64,000 nucleotides of DNA from Achromobacter sp. Root83 (GCF_001428845.1 NZ_LMIU01000012.1:314857-378856); one strand, 5' to 3'; shown: positions 28,630 through 38,989, numbered from the stretch's first letter. The notes: generated by a model not told the origin, from the letters alone. Made by a program: numbers and translations.

Positions 28630-31200
28630 TCAGGCTTGCGAGATGCGCTTGGCGATGTGGTCCAGCGCCTCTTCGACCTGATCCACCAGGATCAGGCACA
28701 GGTCGCCCGCGTTCAAGCGCGAGAGCGCCGTGTCGATCGCCAGGAATTCCCCGTGGATCTCTTCGATGTGCGTGGTGCGGCTGGCGCCGACCAGGCCCTG
28801 CTGCAGCAGGGCCAGCACCTCGCCATCGGCGCGGCCGCGTTGGCATTGGTCCTGGTAGAGCAGGACATCGTCGAAGGCCGCGCCCAGGATCTCGGTCTGC
28901 ATGCGGATGTCTTCGTCGCGCCGGTCGCCCGCGCCGCTGATGACCACCGAGCGCCGCGCCGAGGGCATGGCGTCCACCGCGCGCACCAGGGCCAGGATCG
29001 CGTCGGGGTTGTGGCCATAGTCCGCGATCACCGTGGCGCCGCGATGGTCGAACACGTTGAAGCGGCCGGGGGCGGTCTGGGCGTCGTTGACGAAGGTGGC
29101 CAGGCCGCGGCGGATGATGTCCCAGTCCAGGTTCAGCGCCCAGGCCGCGGCGATCGACGCCATGGCGTTTTCCACCTGGAAGGTGATGGTGCCATTGCGC
29201 GTCAGCGGAATCGCGGCCAGCGGGAAGCGCACCTCATCGGCACCCTGCGCGGCCACGATGGCATCGCCGTCGCGGTACACCGAGCGCAGGCCCTGCGCGC
29301 GGTGGGTCGCCAGCACGGGATGGTTGCGGTCCTCGGCAAAGTAGGTGATCGACCCGGGGCAGCTCGCGGCCATTTCGGCCACGATGGGATCGGCGGCGTT
29401 CAGTACCGCCGTGCCCGAGGGATGAACATGCTGGACGATGACGCGCTTGACCACCGCCAGGTCTTCCACCGTGCTGATGTAGCCCAGGCCCAGGTGGTCG
29501 CCCATGCCGATGTTGGTGACGATGGCGACGTTGCAGCGGTCGAAGGCCAGGCCTTCGCGCAGGATGCCGCCACGGGCCGTCTCGAACACCGCGGCGTCCA
29601 CGTCGGGGTGCATCAGCACGCTGCGGGCGCTGCGCGGGCCGCTGCAGTCGCCCGTGTCGATGCGCAGCGTGTCCACGTAGACGCCATCCGAATTCGTCAT
29701 GCCCACCCGGTTGCCGGCGGTGCCCAGCAGATGGGCGGTCAGGCGCACCGTGGTGGTCTTGCCGTTGGTGCCGGCAACGGCCACCACCGGAATGCGGCCG
29801 TCGTCGCCGTCCGCGTACATGTTGGAGATGATGGCTTCGCCCACGGGGCGGCCCTTGCCGAACGAGGGGTTCAGGTGCATGCGCAGCCCGGGGGCCGCGT
29901 TGACCTCGACCACGCCGCCATGCTGCTCTTCCAGCGGGTATTGCACGCTTTCGGCCACCACGTCCACGCCGCAGATGTCCAGGCCGATCATGCGGGCCGC
30001 GGATACCGCGCGCGCCGCCATCTCGGGATGAACCTCATCGGTCACGTCGGTGGCGGAGCCGCCGGTGCTCAGGTTGGCGTTGTTGCGCAGGAAGATCAGC
30101 GTGCCGGGAGGCGGCACGGAGTCGGCGTCGAAGCCCTGCTTTTTCAGCGTCGCCAGGGCAATGTCGTCGAAGCGGATCTTGGTCAGCGACGTGGCGTGGC
30201 CGTCGCCGCGCAGCGGGTCGGCGTTGACCTGGTCGACCAGTTGGCGGATGGTGTGCTGGCCATCGCCCGTGACCTGGGGCGGATCGCGCCGCGATGCAGC
30301 CACCAGCGCGCCGCCCACCACCAGCAGGCGGAAGTCGTGGCCCGGGATGTAGCGTTCGACGATGACTTCCGAGCTGATTTCCTCGGCCACTTCGAAGGCC
30401 TGGATCACGCGCTCACGCGTCTCGATGTTGACGGCGACGCCCCGGCCCTGGCTGCCGTCGCGCGGCTTGACCACCACCGGGCCGTCCAGTTCCTGGGCCG
30501 CGGCCCAGGCTTCTTCGGCGGTGGTGACCGAACGGCCCATGGGCACCGGCACGCCCGCGGCGTCCAGCAGCATCTTGGTCAGGTCCTTGTCTTGCGCGAT
30601 GGACTCCGAGATGGCGCTGGTCAGATCCGTTTCGGCGGCCTGGATGCGGCGCTGCTTGCTGCCCCAGCCGAACTGCACCATGCTGCCCTGAGTCAGGCGG
30701 CGGTACGGAATGTTGCGCGCCACGGCTGCGTTCACGATGGAACCGGTGCTGGGGCCCAGGCGCACGTCTTCGTCCAGTTCGCGCAAACGCTTCAAGGCGT
30801 CGGCGATGTCGAACGGGGTGTCGTCCAGCGCGGCGCGCACCAGCGCTTGCGCCAGTTCCATCGCCAGCTTGCCGACCTCTTCCTCGCTGTACTCCACCGC
30901 CACCTGGAATACGCCGGGCTCGATGGTGGAGGCGGTGCGGCCGAACGTGACGGGGCAGCCGGCGTGCGCCTGCATCGTCAATGCGGCGATCTGCAGCACA
31001 TGCGCCATCGATACCGCGTCCTGATGGCCTTCGGGACGCAGCAGCCCGATTTGGGGCAGGCGGGCACGCAGGCGGGCTTCGAATTCGGGCAGGTTGTCGA
31101 GGGAGCATTCGGCGTCGGCGCAGGACACGATGGCCTCGATCGCGGTGTTCTTGCTCCACAGATTGGGGCCGCGCAATGCTCGGATACGGGAAACTTCCAT
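28630..31200 (-). CDS. cphA: Cyanophycin synthetase
   Basis: An 856-residue enzyme. Order: N-terminal domain (RALRGPNLWSKNTAIEA), ATP-grasp domain at about residues 200-450 (VPVPMGRSVTTAEEAW; VVKPRDGSQGRGV) and a Mur-ligase-like domain with P-loop GTNGKTTTVRL near residue 480. It polymerises aspartate and arginine non-ribosomally into the storage polymer cyanophycin in the cytoplasm. It lies 62 bp downstream of a second, diverged synthetase, probably in one operon. Full length for the family. Confidence 0.95.
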   Translation of the reverse strand: MEVSRIRALRGPNLWSKNTAIEAIVSCADAECSLDNLPEFEARLRARLPQIGLLRPEGHQDAVSMAHVLQIAALTMQAHAGCPVTFGRTASTIEPGVFQVAVEYSEEEVGKLAMELAQALVRAALDDTPFDIADALKRLRELDEDVRLGPSTGSIVNAAVARNIPYRRLTQGSMVQFGWGSKQRRIQAAETDLTSAISESIAQDKDLTKMLLDAAGVPVPMGRSVTTAEEAWAAAQELDGPVVVKPRDGSQGRGVAVNIETRERVIQAFEVAEEISSEVIVERYIPGHDFRLLVVGGALVAASRRDPPQVTGDGQHTIRQLVDQVNADPLRGDGHATSLTKIRFDDIALATLKKQGFDADSVPPPGTLIFLRNNANLSTGGSATDVTDEVHPEMAARAVSAARMIGLDICGVDVVAESVQYPLEEQHGGVVEVNAAPGLRMHLNPSFGKGRPVGEAIISNMYADGDDGRIPVVAVAGTNGKTTTVRLTAHLLGTAGNRVGMTNSDGVYVDTLRIDTGDCSGPRSARSVLMHPDVDAAVFETARGGILREGLAFDRCNVAIVTNIGMGDHLGLGYISTVEDLAVVKRVIVQHVHPSGTAVLNAADPIVAEMAASCPGSITYFAEDRNHPVLATHRAQGLRSVYRDGDAIVAAQGADEVRFPLAAIPLTRNGTITFQVENAMASIAAAWALNLDWDIIRRGLATFVNDAQTAPGRFNVFDHRGATVIADYGHNPDAILALVRAVDAMPSARRSVVISGAGDRRDEDIRMQTEILGAAFDDVLLYQDQCQRGRADGEVLALLQQGLVGASRTTHIEEIHGEFLAIDTALSRLNAGDLCLILVDQVEEALDHIAKRISQA

Positions 31201-31262
31201 GGCAGGTATTCCTGTCGTCTAACGCGCGCCCCGCGGACTGCCGCGGGCGCGCGCGGATATTG

Positions 31263-33878
31263 TCAGTGTTGCTGAATCCAGCGGCGGACCAGGTCGATGG
31301 TGGGGCCGGAGAACGCCTCGTCGGACTGCAGCAGGACGAAGTCCCCCGCCGCGATGCCGTCGAGCACGCTTTCGATGGCCTTGCCGTGATCGGGCTCTTC
31401 CTGGACGTCCTTGACGCGGCTGCCCTGCGCCAGGCCCTGGCGCAGCAGGGCGCGCGCCTGGCCTTGGGGCCGCTTGCTGCGCACGGTCATGTCGTCATAG
31501 AGCACGACGCGGTCAAAGGCATCGCCAAGCAGCCTGCCCTGTTCGATCAGGTCCGCATCGCGGCGGTCCGCGCCGGCCGAGTAGACGGCGGCGCGCGTCG
31601 TGGACGGGAACTGGTCGATCGCGGCGATGAGCGGACGCAGCGCCGACGCATTGTGCACATCGTCCACCACGACCGTGCCGCCCTTGCGTTCGAACAGGGT
31701 GAATTGCCAGGGGGCATCCGCCTGATCGATATCGAAGGTTTCGATCCCGGCGCGGATCAATTCAACCGGGATGTCCAGCGCCCAGGCCGCGCCCACGGCC
31801 GCCAGCACGTTCTCGACCTGAAAGGCCACGCGCCCGCCATGCGTGAGCGGAATGGCCGCCACGTCGGCCAGCCGCTCTTCTTGCGCGCCTTGCGCAAGCA
31901 CGATGCAGCCGTCGCGCACGAACACGGCGCGGCCGTCCTGCCCAAGATGGGCCGCGATGGCGGGCAGGGCGGGATCGATGCCGAAGAAGATCACGGCGCC
32001 GTCGCAGAGTTCGGCCATTTCCACCACGCGCGGGTCGCGCGCGTTCAGCACCGCCGCGCCGCCGGGCAGGACCACGTCCACCTGCGTGCGGAACACGTTG
32101 AACATGCGCTCCGTTTCATTGATGTCGAAGTCGCCCAGGTGGTCCGCGTCGTCGATGTTGGTGACCACGCCGACGTGGCAGCGGTCGTAGGCCAGGCCCT
32201 GGCCCAGGATCACGCCGCTGTCGTTTTCGATGACGGCGGCGTCCACGTTGCGGTTCATCAACAGACGGGTGCCCGACGCGAAGTCGGCGCGGTCGCCTTT
32301 CTGCACCAGGCGGCGGTCCAGGTAGAGCCCTTCGCTGCACGCCAGGCCGGTGCGCTTGCCCGACAGGTGCAGCAAGCGCGCCACCAGGCGGGCCACCACG
32401 GTCTTGCCGTTGGTGCCAGTCACGCCAACGATGGGAATGCGGCCCGCGTCGCCATCGGGGAACAGATGGTCGACGATGGCGCGGCCGACCGGGCGCGGCG
32501 TGCCGTCGGCGGGCTTCAGGTGCATCAGGAGGCCCGGGCCGGCATTGACCTCGACGATCGCGCCGCGCTGTTCGTCCAGCGGGCGGGAGATGTCTTCCGC
32601 CACCAGGTCCACGCCGGCGATGTCCAGGCCCACGATGCGGGCAGCCAGCGTCACGGTGGCCGCGATGCTGGGGTGGACGCGGTCGGTCACATCGAAGGCG
32701 ACGTTGCCGCTGCGCTGAACCAGCACGCGCTGGCCTTCGGGGGCGATGCTGTCTTCGGACAGGTTCTGGCGGGCGATTTCCAGCCGGGCGGCGGAATCCA
32801 GGCGCACCGGATTGAGCGGGTGGTTTTCCGTACGGCCGCGGCGCGGATCGGTATTGATCTGGCTGTCGATCAGTTCGGCGATGGTGGATTTGCCGTCGCC
32901 GGTCACCCAGGCGGGCTCGCCGGCGGCGGCGGCCACCATGCGGTCGCCGACCACCAGAAGGCGATGTTCGTTGCCCAGCACGAAGCGTTCGACGATCACG
33001 CCGCTGCCTTCGTCCACGGCCACGCGGTAGGCGGAGACCACTTCTTCGCGGGTCGTCAGGTTGGTGAAGACGCCCCGGCCATGGTTGCCGTCATAGGGTT
33101 TCACGACGACGGGCAGGCCGATGTCCTCGGCCGCGTCCCAGGCGTCGTCTTCGCTTTCGACCAGGCGGCCTTCCGGCACGGGCACGCCGCAGGTCGACAG
33201 CAGCTCCTTGGTCAGATCCTTGTCGCGCGAAATGCCTTCCGCGATCGCGCTGGTGCGGTCGGTTTCGGCCGTCCAGATGCGGCGCTGGGCCGATCCGTAG
33301 CCGAACTGCACGAGGTTGCCCTCGAACAGGCGGATGTAGGGTATGTCGCGGTCATCGGCCGCGTCCACGATGCAGGCGGTGCTGGGGCCGAGACAGTGGC
33401 GGTCGACCAGGCTGCGCAGCTTCGAGACGGTGGCGGGCACATCGAAAGGGCGGTCTTCGATGGCGGCCATGACCAGGTCGCGGGCTTCGTTCAGGGCGGT
33501 GCGGGTGACCTGTTCCTGCCAGGCGCGCACGACCACCTTGTAGACACCGCGCGTGGAGGTCTCGCGGGCCTTGCCGAACCCGCCGCGCAGGCCGGCCAGG
33601 TTCTGGAGTTCCAGGGTTACATGTTCAAGAATGTGGCCGGGCCAGGTGCCTTCTTTCAGGCGGGCCAGGAAGCCGCCCCGGACTCCGGGGCTGCAACGGT
33701 GCTCGATCAGGGTCGGCAGCCATTCGGTCAGGCGCTCGTAGAATCCGGGAATCGTGTTGGACGGGTAGTCCTCCAGCTCTCCGATATCCACCCATGCTTC
33801 AAGGACCGGGCGATACGTCCAAATGTTCGGGCCGCGCAAAGCCACGACATCGAGAAATTCAATGTCTTTCTTTTTCAT
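31263..33878 (-). CDS. Second cyanophycin synthetase (CphA paralogue)
   Basis: An 871-residue paralogue of the downstream CphA with the same three-domain order: N domain (VALRGPNIWTYRPVLEA), ATP-grasp (VPVPEGRLVESEDDAW; VVKPYDGNHGRGV) and Mur-ligase-like domain (GTNGKTVVARL near residue 492). All nucleotide-binding motifs look intact, so it is not the shortened cyanobacterial CphA2. Paired synthetases are known from other betaproteobacteria, for example Cupriavidus, as CphA and CphA'. It may extend or prime the polymer together with the downstream enzyme (inference). First gene of the pair. Confidence 0.93.
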   Translation of the reverse strand: MKKKDIEFLDVVALRGPNIWTYRPVLEAWVDIGELEDYPSNTIPGFYERLTEWLPTLIEHRCSPGVRGGFLARLKEGTWPGHILEHVTLELQNLAGLRGGFGKARETSTRGVYKVVVRAWQEQVTRTALNEARDLVMAAIEDRPFDVPATVSKLRSLVDRHCLGPSTACIVDAADDRDIPYIRLFEGNLVQFGYGSAQRRIWTAETDRTSAIAEGISRDKDLTKELLSTCGVPVPEGRLVESEDDAWDAAEDIGLPVVVKPYDGNHGRGVFTNLTTREEVVSAYRVAVDEGSGVIVERFVLGNEHRLLVVGDRMVAAAAGEPAWVTGDGKSTIAELIDSQINTDPRRGRTENHPLNPVRLDSAARLEIARQNLSEDSIAPEGQRVLVQRSGNVAFDVTDRVHPSIAATVTLAARIVGLDIAGVDLVAEDISRPLDEQRGAIVEVNAGPGLLMHLKPADGTPRPVGRAIVDHLFPDGDAGRIPIVGVTGTNGKTVVARLVARLLHLSGKRTGLACSEGLYLDRRLVQKGDRADFASGTRLLMNRNVDAAVIENDSGVILGQGLAYDRCHVGVVTNIDDADHLGDFDINETERMFNVFRTQVDVVLPGGAAVLNARDPRVVEMAELCDGAVIFFGIDPALPAIAAHLGQDGRAVFVRDGCIVLAQGAQEERLADVAAIPLTHGGRVAFQVENVLAAVGAAWALDIPVELIRAGIETFDIDQADAPWQFTLFERKGGTVVVDDVHNASALRPLIAAIDQFPSTTRAAVYSAGADRRDADLIEQGRLLGDAFDRVVLYDDMTVRSKRPQGQARALLRQGLAQGSRVKDVQEEPDHGKAIESVLDGIAAGDFVLLQSDEAFSGPTIDLVRRWIQQH

Positions 33879-34137
33879 GTTTTAATTTACGTGAGAAGCA
33901 GGTTGGCACGCGCGGACGCCCCTATGCAAGACCGCGAATTTATTGGGGTTGCGCCTTTAGAATAATGCCGACGAGCGGGGGATCCCAGATATTCCTAATT
34001 AGAAAAATCGGCTGCTACTATACGACGCCTTCAAGGCGTGAACTCGTTGTGTTGTAAGGAAGGGACACGTTTGCCGCCGACGGCGTCAAACCGGGTGCCG
34101 CCTAGTAGGGCAGAGTCCTGGCCCGGTATGCGTTCCA

Positions 34138-36423
34138 ATGAAAAAACCACACCTGCTTTCCGGCCTTGCCGATGCCTTTCCTGCCCGCTGGCGGGATGAA
34201 ATCCTTGCCGAACTGGCGGACGGCGAAAACCTGCTGGCGTGGGTCGAAATAGACCTCGATCAGCGTTTGAAATTCCAGCCAGGCCTGGTCGCCGTCACCG
34301 ACCGCCGTCTGCTTGCGCGCCATTCGGACGATACCCGCTGGGAATCCTGGCCATATGGCCCCCAATTAAGGCTCAGCCTGTCCGACCACGCGGGCGCCGC
34401 CGTACTCGAGCTGCACGACGACACCGCGCGGCTTGGCATCTGGCGCTTCACGCTGGCCCGCAATCCGGCCGCCCTGCGTTTGCTGGCCCAGTTCGAGACC
34501 CAGCAGTCCATCCGCCTTTCCGGCCATCAGGTGGAAGACCTGGCGGAACGCGCCTGCACCATCTGTAATAACGTCATCCCCGCGGGCGAGGAAGAATGCC
34601 CGACGTGCAACCAGGAACAGGCGGCGCCGTCCTCCACCTGGGCGCTGCTGCGCCTCTGGCGTTTCGCGCGGCCGTACCGTGGCCCGTTGATTGCCGGTTT
34701 CCTGCTGACGCTGCTGGGCACCGCGGCCACGTTGGTGCCGCCCTACCTCACCATGCCGCTGATGGACGACGTGCTGATTCCGTTCCAGAACGGCGCGCCG
34801 ATCGACTACGCCAAGGTCCGGCTCTACCTGAGCGGCCTGCTGGCGTCCGCCTTCCTGGCTTGGGGGCTGGGATGGGCGCGGACCTACATCCTGGCCTGGG
34901 TCAGCGAGCGCATAGGCGCCGACCTGCGCACCACCACCTATGAGCACCTGCAGGGGCTATCGCTGGAGTACTTCGGCGGCAAGCGCACCGGCGACCTGAT
35001 TTCGCGCATCGGCAGCGAGACCGACCGCATCTGCGTATTTCTATCCCTGCACCTGCTGGACTTCGCCACCGACATCCTGATGATCGTCATGACGGCGGTC
35101 ATCCTGGTGACCATCAACCCGTGGCTGGCCCTGGTCACGCTGGTGCCGCTGCCCTTCATCATCTGGATGATCCATGCCGTGCGCGACCGCCTGCGGCATG
35201 GCTTCGAAAAGGTCGACCGCATCTGGTCCGAGATCACCAACGTGCTGGCGGACACCATCCCGGGCATACGCGTGGTCAAGGCGTTCGCCCAGGAAAAGCG
35301 CGAGGTCGCGCGGTTTCGCGAAGCCAACAACCGCAACCTGGAAGTCAATGACCGGGTCAATACCACCTGGTCGCTGTTCTCTCCCACCGTCACCCTGCTG
35401 ACCGAGGTGGGCCTGCTGGTGGTCTGGATCTTCGGCATCTGGCAGGTGTCGCAACGGCAGATCACCGTGGGGGTGCTGGCGGCCTTCCTGGCATACATCG
35501 GACGGTTCTATCTGCGCCTGGATTCCATGAGCCGCATCGTCTCGGTCACGCAGAAGGCGGCGGCCGGCGCCAAGCGCATCTTCGACATCCTGGACCACGT
35601 CTCCAGCGTGCCCGAACCCCAGAATCCGGCCAAGCTGCCGCACATCAACGGCCGCATCGAATTGCGCGACGTCGGTTTCCGCTACGGCAACCGGCAGGTC
35701 ATCCGGGGCCTGAACCTGACCATCGCCCCGGGCGAGATGATCGGCCTGGTGGGACACAGCGGCTCGGGCAAGAGCACGCTGATCAACCTGATCTGCCGCT
35801 TTTACGACGTGTCCGAAGGCGCGGTGCTGGTGGACGGCGCCGACATCCGTTCGGTGCGCGTGGCGGACTATCGCCAGAATATCGGCCTGGTGCTGCAAGA
35901 GCCGTTCCTGTTCTTCGGCACCATCGCCGAGAACATCGCCTACGGCAAGCCCCACGCCACGCGCGACGAGATCGTCGCCGCGGCGCGCGCCGCCCACGCG
36001 CACGAATTCATCCTGCGGCTGCCGCACGGCTACGACTCGCTGGTGGGAGAGCGCGGCCAGGCGCTGTCCGGCGGCGAGCGCCAGCGCATTTCCATCGCCC
36101 GGGCGCTGCTGATCGACCCGCGCATCCTGATTCTCGACGAAGCCACGTCGTCGGTGGACACCACCACCGAAAAGGAAATCCAGAAGGCGCTGGACAACCT
36201 GGTGCGCGGCCGCACCACCATCGCCATCGCCCACCGCCTGAGCACGTTGCGCAAGGCGGACCGCCTGGTGGTGCTGGACCGCGGCCAGATCGTGGAGCAG
36301 GGGCCGCACGAAGAACTGATGGCCCGCGAGGGCGCCTACTATCGCCTGTATCAGGCGCAAGCGCGCCAGGCCGAAGCCGATGCGCAAGCGTCGGGCGGCG
36401 AAGACATGGCCGCCGTGGCCTGA
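34138..36423 (+). CDS. Cyanophycin-associated ABC transporter (fused permease-ATPase)
   Basis: A 761-residue half-transporter. The N-terminal ~160 residues are extra and end in a Cys4 zinc-ribbon (CTICNNVIPAGEEECPTC). A six-helix exporter domain follows (residues ~185-480), then the ATPase with Walker A GHSGSGKSTL, signature LSGGERQRISIARAL, Walker B ILILDEATSS and H-loop IAHRLST. It is divergent from the two cphA genes and 21 bp before a DUF1854 gene, an arrangement annotated elsewhere as cyanophycin-metabolism associated. Substrate unknown; a dimeric exporter of peptide-like material is possible. Confidence 0.88.
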   Translation: MKKPHLLSGLADAFPARWRDEILAELADGENLLAWVEIDLDQRLKFQPGLVAVTDRRLLARHSDDTRWESWPYGPQLRLSLSDHAGAAVLELHDDTARLGIWRFTLARNPAALRLLAQFETQQSIRLSGHQVEDLAERACTICNNVIPAGEEECPTCNQEQAAPSSTWALLRLWRFARPYRGPLIAGFLLTLLGTAATLVPPYLTMPLMDDVLIPFQNGAPIDYAKVRLYLSGLLASAFLAWGLGWARTYILAWVSERIGADLRTTTYEHLQGLSLEYFGGKRTGDLISRIGSETDRICVFLSLHLLDFATDILMIVMTAVILVTINPWLALVTLVPLPFIIWMIHAVRDRLRHGFEKVDRIWSEITNVLADTIPGIRVVKAFAQEKREVARFREANNRNLEVNDRVNTTWSLFSPTVTLLTEVGLLVVWIFGIWQVSQRQITVGVLAAFLAYIGRFYLRLDSMSRIVSVTQKAAAGAKRIFDILDHVSSVPEPQNPAKLPHINGRIELRDVGFRYGNRQVIRGLNLTIAPGEMIGLVGHSGSGKSTLINLICRFYDVSEGAVLVDGADIRSVRVADYRQNIGLVLQEPFLFFGTIAENIAYGKPHATRDEIVAAARAAHAHEFILRLPHGYDSLVGERGQALSGGERQRISIARALLIDPRILILDEATSSVDTTTEKEIQKALDNLVRGRTTIAIAHRLSTLRKADRLVVLDRGQIVEQGPHEELMAREGAYYRLYQAQARQAEADAQASGGEDMAAVA

Positions 36424-36444
36424 CACGGAACCGGGATTATCGTC

Positions 36445-36915
36445 ATGACGTTGCCGTTCTTTCAGTTGCGCCGCAATCCCTTCGGGCGCCTGGAGTTTCA
36501 ATCCGCCGACGGGGAAGTGCATGAAGGCGTCATTCCCGTGCGCGCCTTTCCGATCAGCGAAGCGGGCCGCGGCCTGTCGCTGGTGACCAGTGACGGCCAC
36601 GAACTGGTCTGGATCGAACACCTGTCCGACGTGCCGGCCGCGCAGCGGGAGCTGATCGAGGAAGAACTCGCGGGCCGCGAATTCATGCCCGAGATCCGCA
36701 AGCTGGCCAGCGTGTCGACGTACGCCACGCCCAGCACCTGGAAGGTCGAAACCGATCGCGGCCCCACGTCCTTCACGCTGCGCGGCGAAGAAGACATCCG
36801 CCGCCTGAGCCCGCAGACCTTGCTGATCGCCGACAGCCACGGCATCTTTTATCTGGTGCGCGACATCCAGTCGCTGGACAAGCACAGCCGCAAGCTGCTC
36901 GACCGCTTTCTTTGA
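36445..36915 (+). CDS. DUF1854 protein associated with cyanophycin metabolism
   Basis: A 156-residue soluble protein (LRRNPFGRLEFQSADGEVHEG; SLVTSDGHELVWIEHLSD; FTLRGEEDIRRL). It belongs to the DUF1854 family that sits next to the cyanophycin-linked ABC transporter in many betaproteobacteria. No catalytic residues are apparent. The 21-bp spacing implies co-transcription with the transporter. Confidence 0.85.
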   Translation: MTLPFFQLRRNPFGRLEFQSADGEVHEGVIPVRAFPISEAGRGLSLVTSDGHELVWIEHLSDVPAAQRELIEEELAGREFMPEIRKLASVSTYATPSTWKVETDRGPTSFTLRGEEDIRRLSPQTLLIADSHGIFYLVRDIQSLDKHSRKLLDRFL

Positions 36916-36943
36916 AGCGCCGGCGGCCGGCGCGCCGCACGGA

Positions 36944-38071
36944 TCAGGCGCTCTTGAAGGGCGTATGGGATTCGAGTTCGCCCAGATAGTCCGTGACCGC
37001 GGCGGTCTCCTCGTCCAGGAAGTTCTGGATCGCCTCGGCGAATCCAGGGTGGGCGACCCAGTGCGCCGACCAGGTCGGCGTGGGAAGCAGCCCGCGCGCC
37101 ATCTTGTGTTCGCCCTGCGCGCCACCCTCGAAGCGCGCGATGCCGTGCGCGATGCAATAGGCGATGGCCTGCATGTAGCAGGTTTCGAAATGCAGCCCCG
37201 GCACATACTCCGTCGCGCCCCAATAGCGGCCGTAGAGCGCATCGCCGCCCGCCAGATTCAGCGCCGCCGCCACCGGCTGGCCGTTGCGTTCCGCCAGGAT
37301 CAGCACGAAGGCGTCCGCCTGTTCGCGGTGCGCTTGCTCGAAGAATTCGCGGCTCAGGTAGGGCGGGTTGCCATGGTTGAAATACGTATGGCAATAGCAT
37401 TCATAGAAAAACGCCAGGTCGGCCGCGCGGATCTCGTGGCCGCGCAGCCAGCGGTACGACAGTCCGGCTGCGGCGACTTTCTTGCGGTCCTGCCGGATCT
37501 TCTTGCGCTTGTCGTGGCTCATGGTGGCCAGGAACGCATCGAAGTCCGCGTAGCCGGCGTTGGTCCAGTGGAACTGCACGCTTTCCCGGATCATGAAGCC
37601 CGCATCCCGCAACACGCGCATGTCGGCGTCGATGGGAAACAGCAGATGCAGCGACGACACCTTGATTTCTTCCGCGAAGGCCACCAGCCCGCGCACCAGC
37701 GTCGCGCGGTCTTCGTCGCTGGTCGCCAGCAGCCGAGGACCCGTCACCGGCGTAAAGGGGATGGCCGACAGCAGCTTGGGGTAATAGCGCATGCCATGCC
37801 GCTGGAAGGCGTCGGCCCACGCATAGTCGAACACGTACTCGCCGCGCGAATGCGATTTCAGGTAGAGGGGCACGGCGGCGGCCAGCGCTGCGCCGCGCCA
37901 CAGCGCGAGGTAGTGAGGCGCCCAGCCGGTGCCGCGCGCCGCGCAGCCGGTTTCGTGCAAGGCGTGCAGGAAGGCGTGCCGCAGGAAGGGCTGGTCCCCC
38001 GCCAGCGCGTCCCACTGGCGGGCGTCGATGCGGGACAGATCGGTTTCAATGGTCAGGCGCGGGGAATCCAT
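36944..38071 (-). CDS. GNAT-fold acyltransferase, DUF482/FemAB-like
   Basis: A 375-residue protein of the family formerly called DUF482 (peptidoglycan biosynthesis/recognition-like). Landmarks are DYAWADAFQRHGMRYYPKLL, PFTPVTGPRLLA, KRKKIRQDRKKV and FEGGAQGEHKMARGLLP. A double GNAT fold as in FemX/FemAB is likely; substrate not known. It is convergent with the DUF1854 gene and divergent from the DUF455 gene. Confidence 0.83.
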   Translation of the reverse strand: MDSPRLTIETDLSRIDARQWDALAGDQPFLRHAFLHALHETGCAARGTGWAPHYLALWRGAALAAAVPLYLKSHSRGEYVFDYAWADAFQRHGMRYYPKLLSAIPFTPVTGPRLLATSDEDRATLVRGLVAFAEEIKVSSLHLLFPIDADMRVLRDAGFMIRESVQFHWTNAGYADFDAFLATMSHDKRKKIRQDRKKVAAAGLSYRWLRGHEIRAADLAFFYECYCHTYFNHGNPPYLSREFFEQAHREQADAFVLILAERNGQPVAAALNLAGGDALYGRYWGATEYVPGLHFETCYMQAIAYCIAHGIARFEGGAQGEHKMARGLLPTPTWSAHWVAHPGFAEAIQNFLDEETAAVTDYLGELESHTPFKSA

Positions 38072-38167
38072 CGCTGAATGATAAAGTCTCCGTCAATGCA
38101 GGGTATCGAAGCCACAGGCTTTTCAGGGTTTTGAGGCGGCCGTGGTCCGCCCGGGATTGGAATCATC

Positions 38168-38989
38168 ATGGTCAGCAATACGGTCCCCGCCGCGCAGGGG
38201 TTTGGTCCGAACTGCATGCGAGAGCAGGCGCTGGCGGCCTTGGCGGCCACGGCATGGCCGGAAAAGCTCGAGCGCGTGCGCGCCATCGCCGATGACGCCG
38301 TGCTGGATTGCCAGCGCGTGTTCGCGCCGCTGCCGGGCTTGCCCGGCCACCCGCCACGGCCGGAACTGGTCGCGCCGGCGCAGGTCAGGCAACGTTCGAT
38401 GGCCACGCAGGAGGGGCGCGCGGCGCTGCTGCACGCATTGGCGCATATCGAATTCAACGCGGTGAACCTGGCGCTGGATATCCTCTGGCGTTTTGCCGGC
38501 ATGCCCGAGGCCTTCTACCGGGACTGGCTGCGCGTCGCCCGTGAAGAAGCCTATCACTTCGATCTGTTGCGCCAGCGTCTGGACGCGCTGGGTCATGCCT
38601 ATGGCGATTTCCCGGCGCACAGCGGCCTGTGGGACATGGCGGAAAGAACGCAGGACGATCTGCTCGCCCGCCTGGCGCTGGTGCCGCGCACGCTGGAGGC
38701 GCGCGGCCTGGACGCCTCGCCCATGATCCGCAACAAGCTGGCCGGGGCCGGAGACCCGGACAGCGCGGCCATCGTGGACATCATCCTGCGCGACGAGATC
38801 GGCCACGTCGCCATCGGCAACCATTGGTACCGGCAACAATGCGCGCAAGCGGGCAGGGAGCCCGTGGCCTGCTACGCCGAGCTGGCCCGCCGGTACGATG
38901 CTCCCCGCTTGCGCGGCCCCTTCAACCTTGAGGCGCGCCGCGCCGCGGGTTTCAACGAAGCAGAGCTTGCCGCCCTGCAGGCCGGCTGA
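38168..38989 (+). CDS. Ferritin-like DUF455 protein
   Basis: A 273-residue all-helical protein. The di-iron ligand motifs are visible: ALAHIEFNAVNLALD, REEAYHFDLL and LRDEIGHVAIGN, giving Glu/ExxH pairs as in ferritin-like oxygenases. DUF455 members include MiaE-like enzymes, but the specific reaction is unknown. The MOSC gene follows 15 bp after it on the same strand. Confidence 0.85.
   Translation: MVSNTVPAAQGFGPNCMREQALAALAATAWPEKLERVRAIADDAVLDCQRVFAPLPGLPGHPPRPELVAPAQVRQRSMATQEGRAALLHALAHIEFNAVNLALDILWRFAGMPEAFYRDWLRVAREEAYHFDLLRQRLDALGHAYGDFPAHSGLWDMAERTQDDLLARLALVPRTLEARGLDASPMIRNKLAGAGDPDSAAIVDIILRDEIGHVAIGNHWYRQQCAQAGREPVACYAELARRYDAPRLRGPFNLEARRAAGFNEAELAALQAG

Noticed and set aside
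30981..33965. 994-residue plus-strand open frame opposite the second cyanophycin synthetase
   Set aside because: Antisense shadow; the minus-strand gene carries full ATP-grasp and Mur-ligase motifs.
36916..36936. Terminator after the DUF1854 gene
   Set aside because: A GC hairpin is present but no T run follows on either strand.
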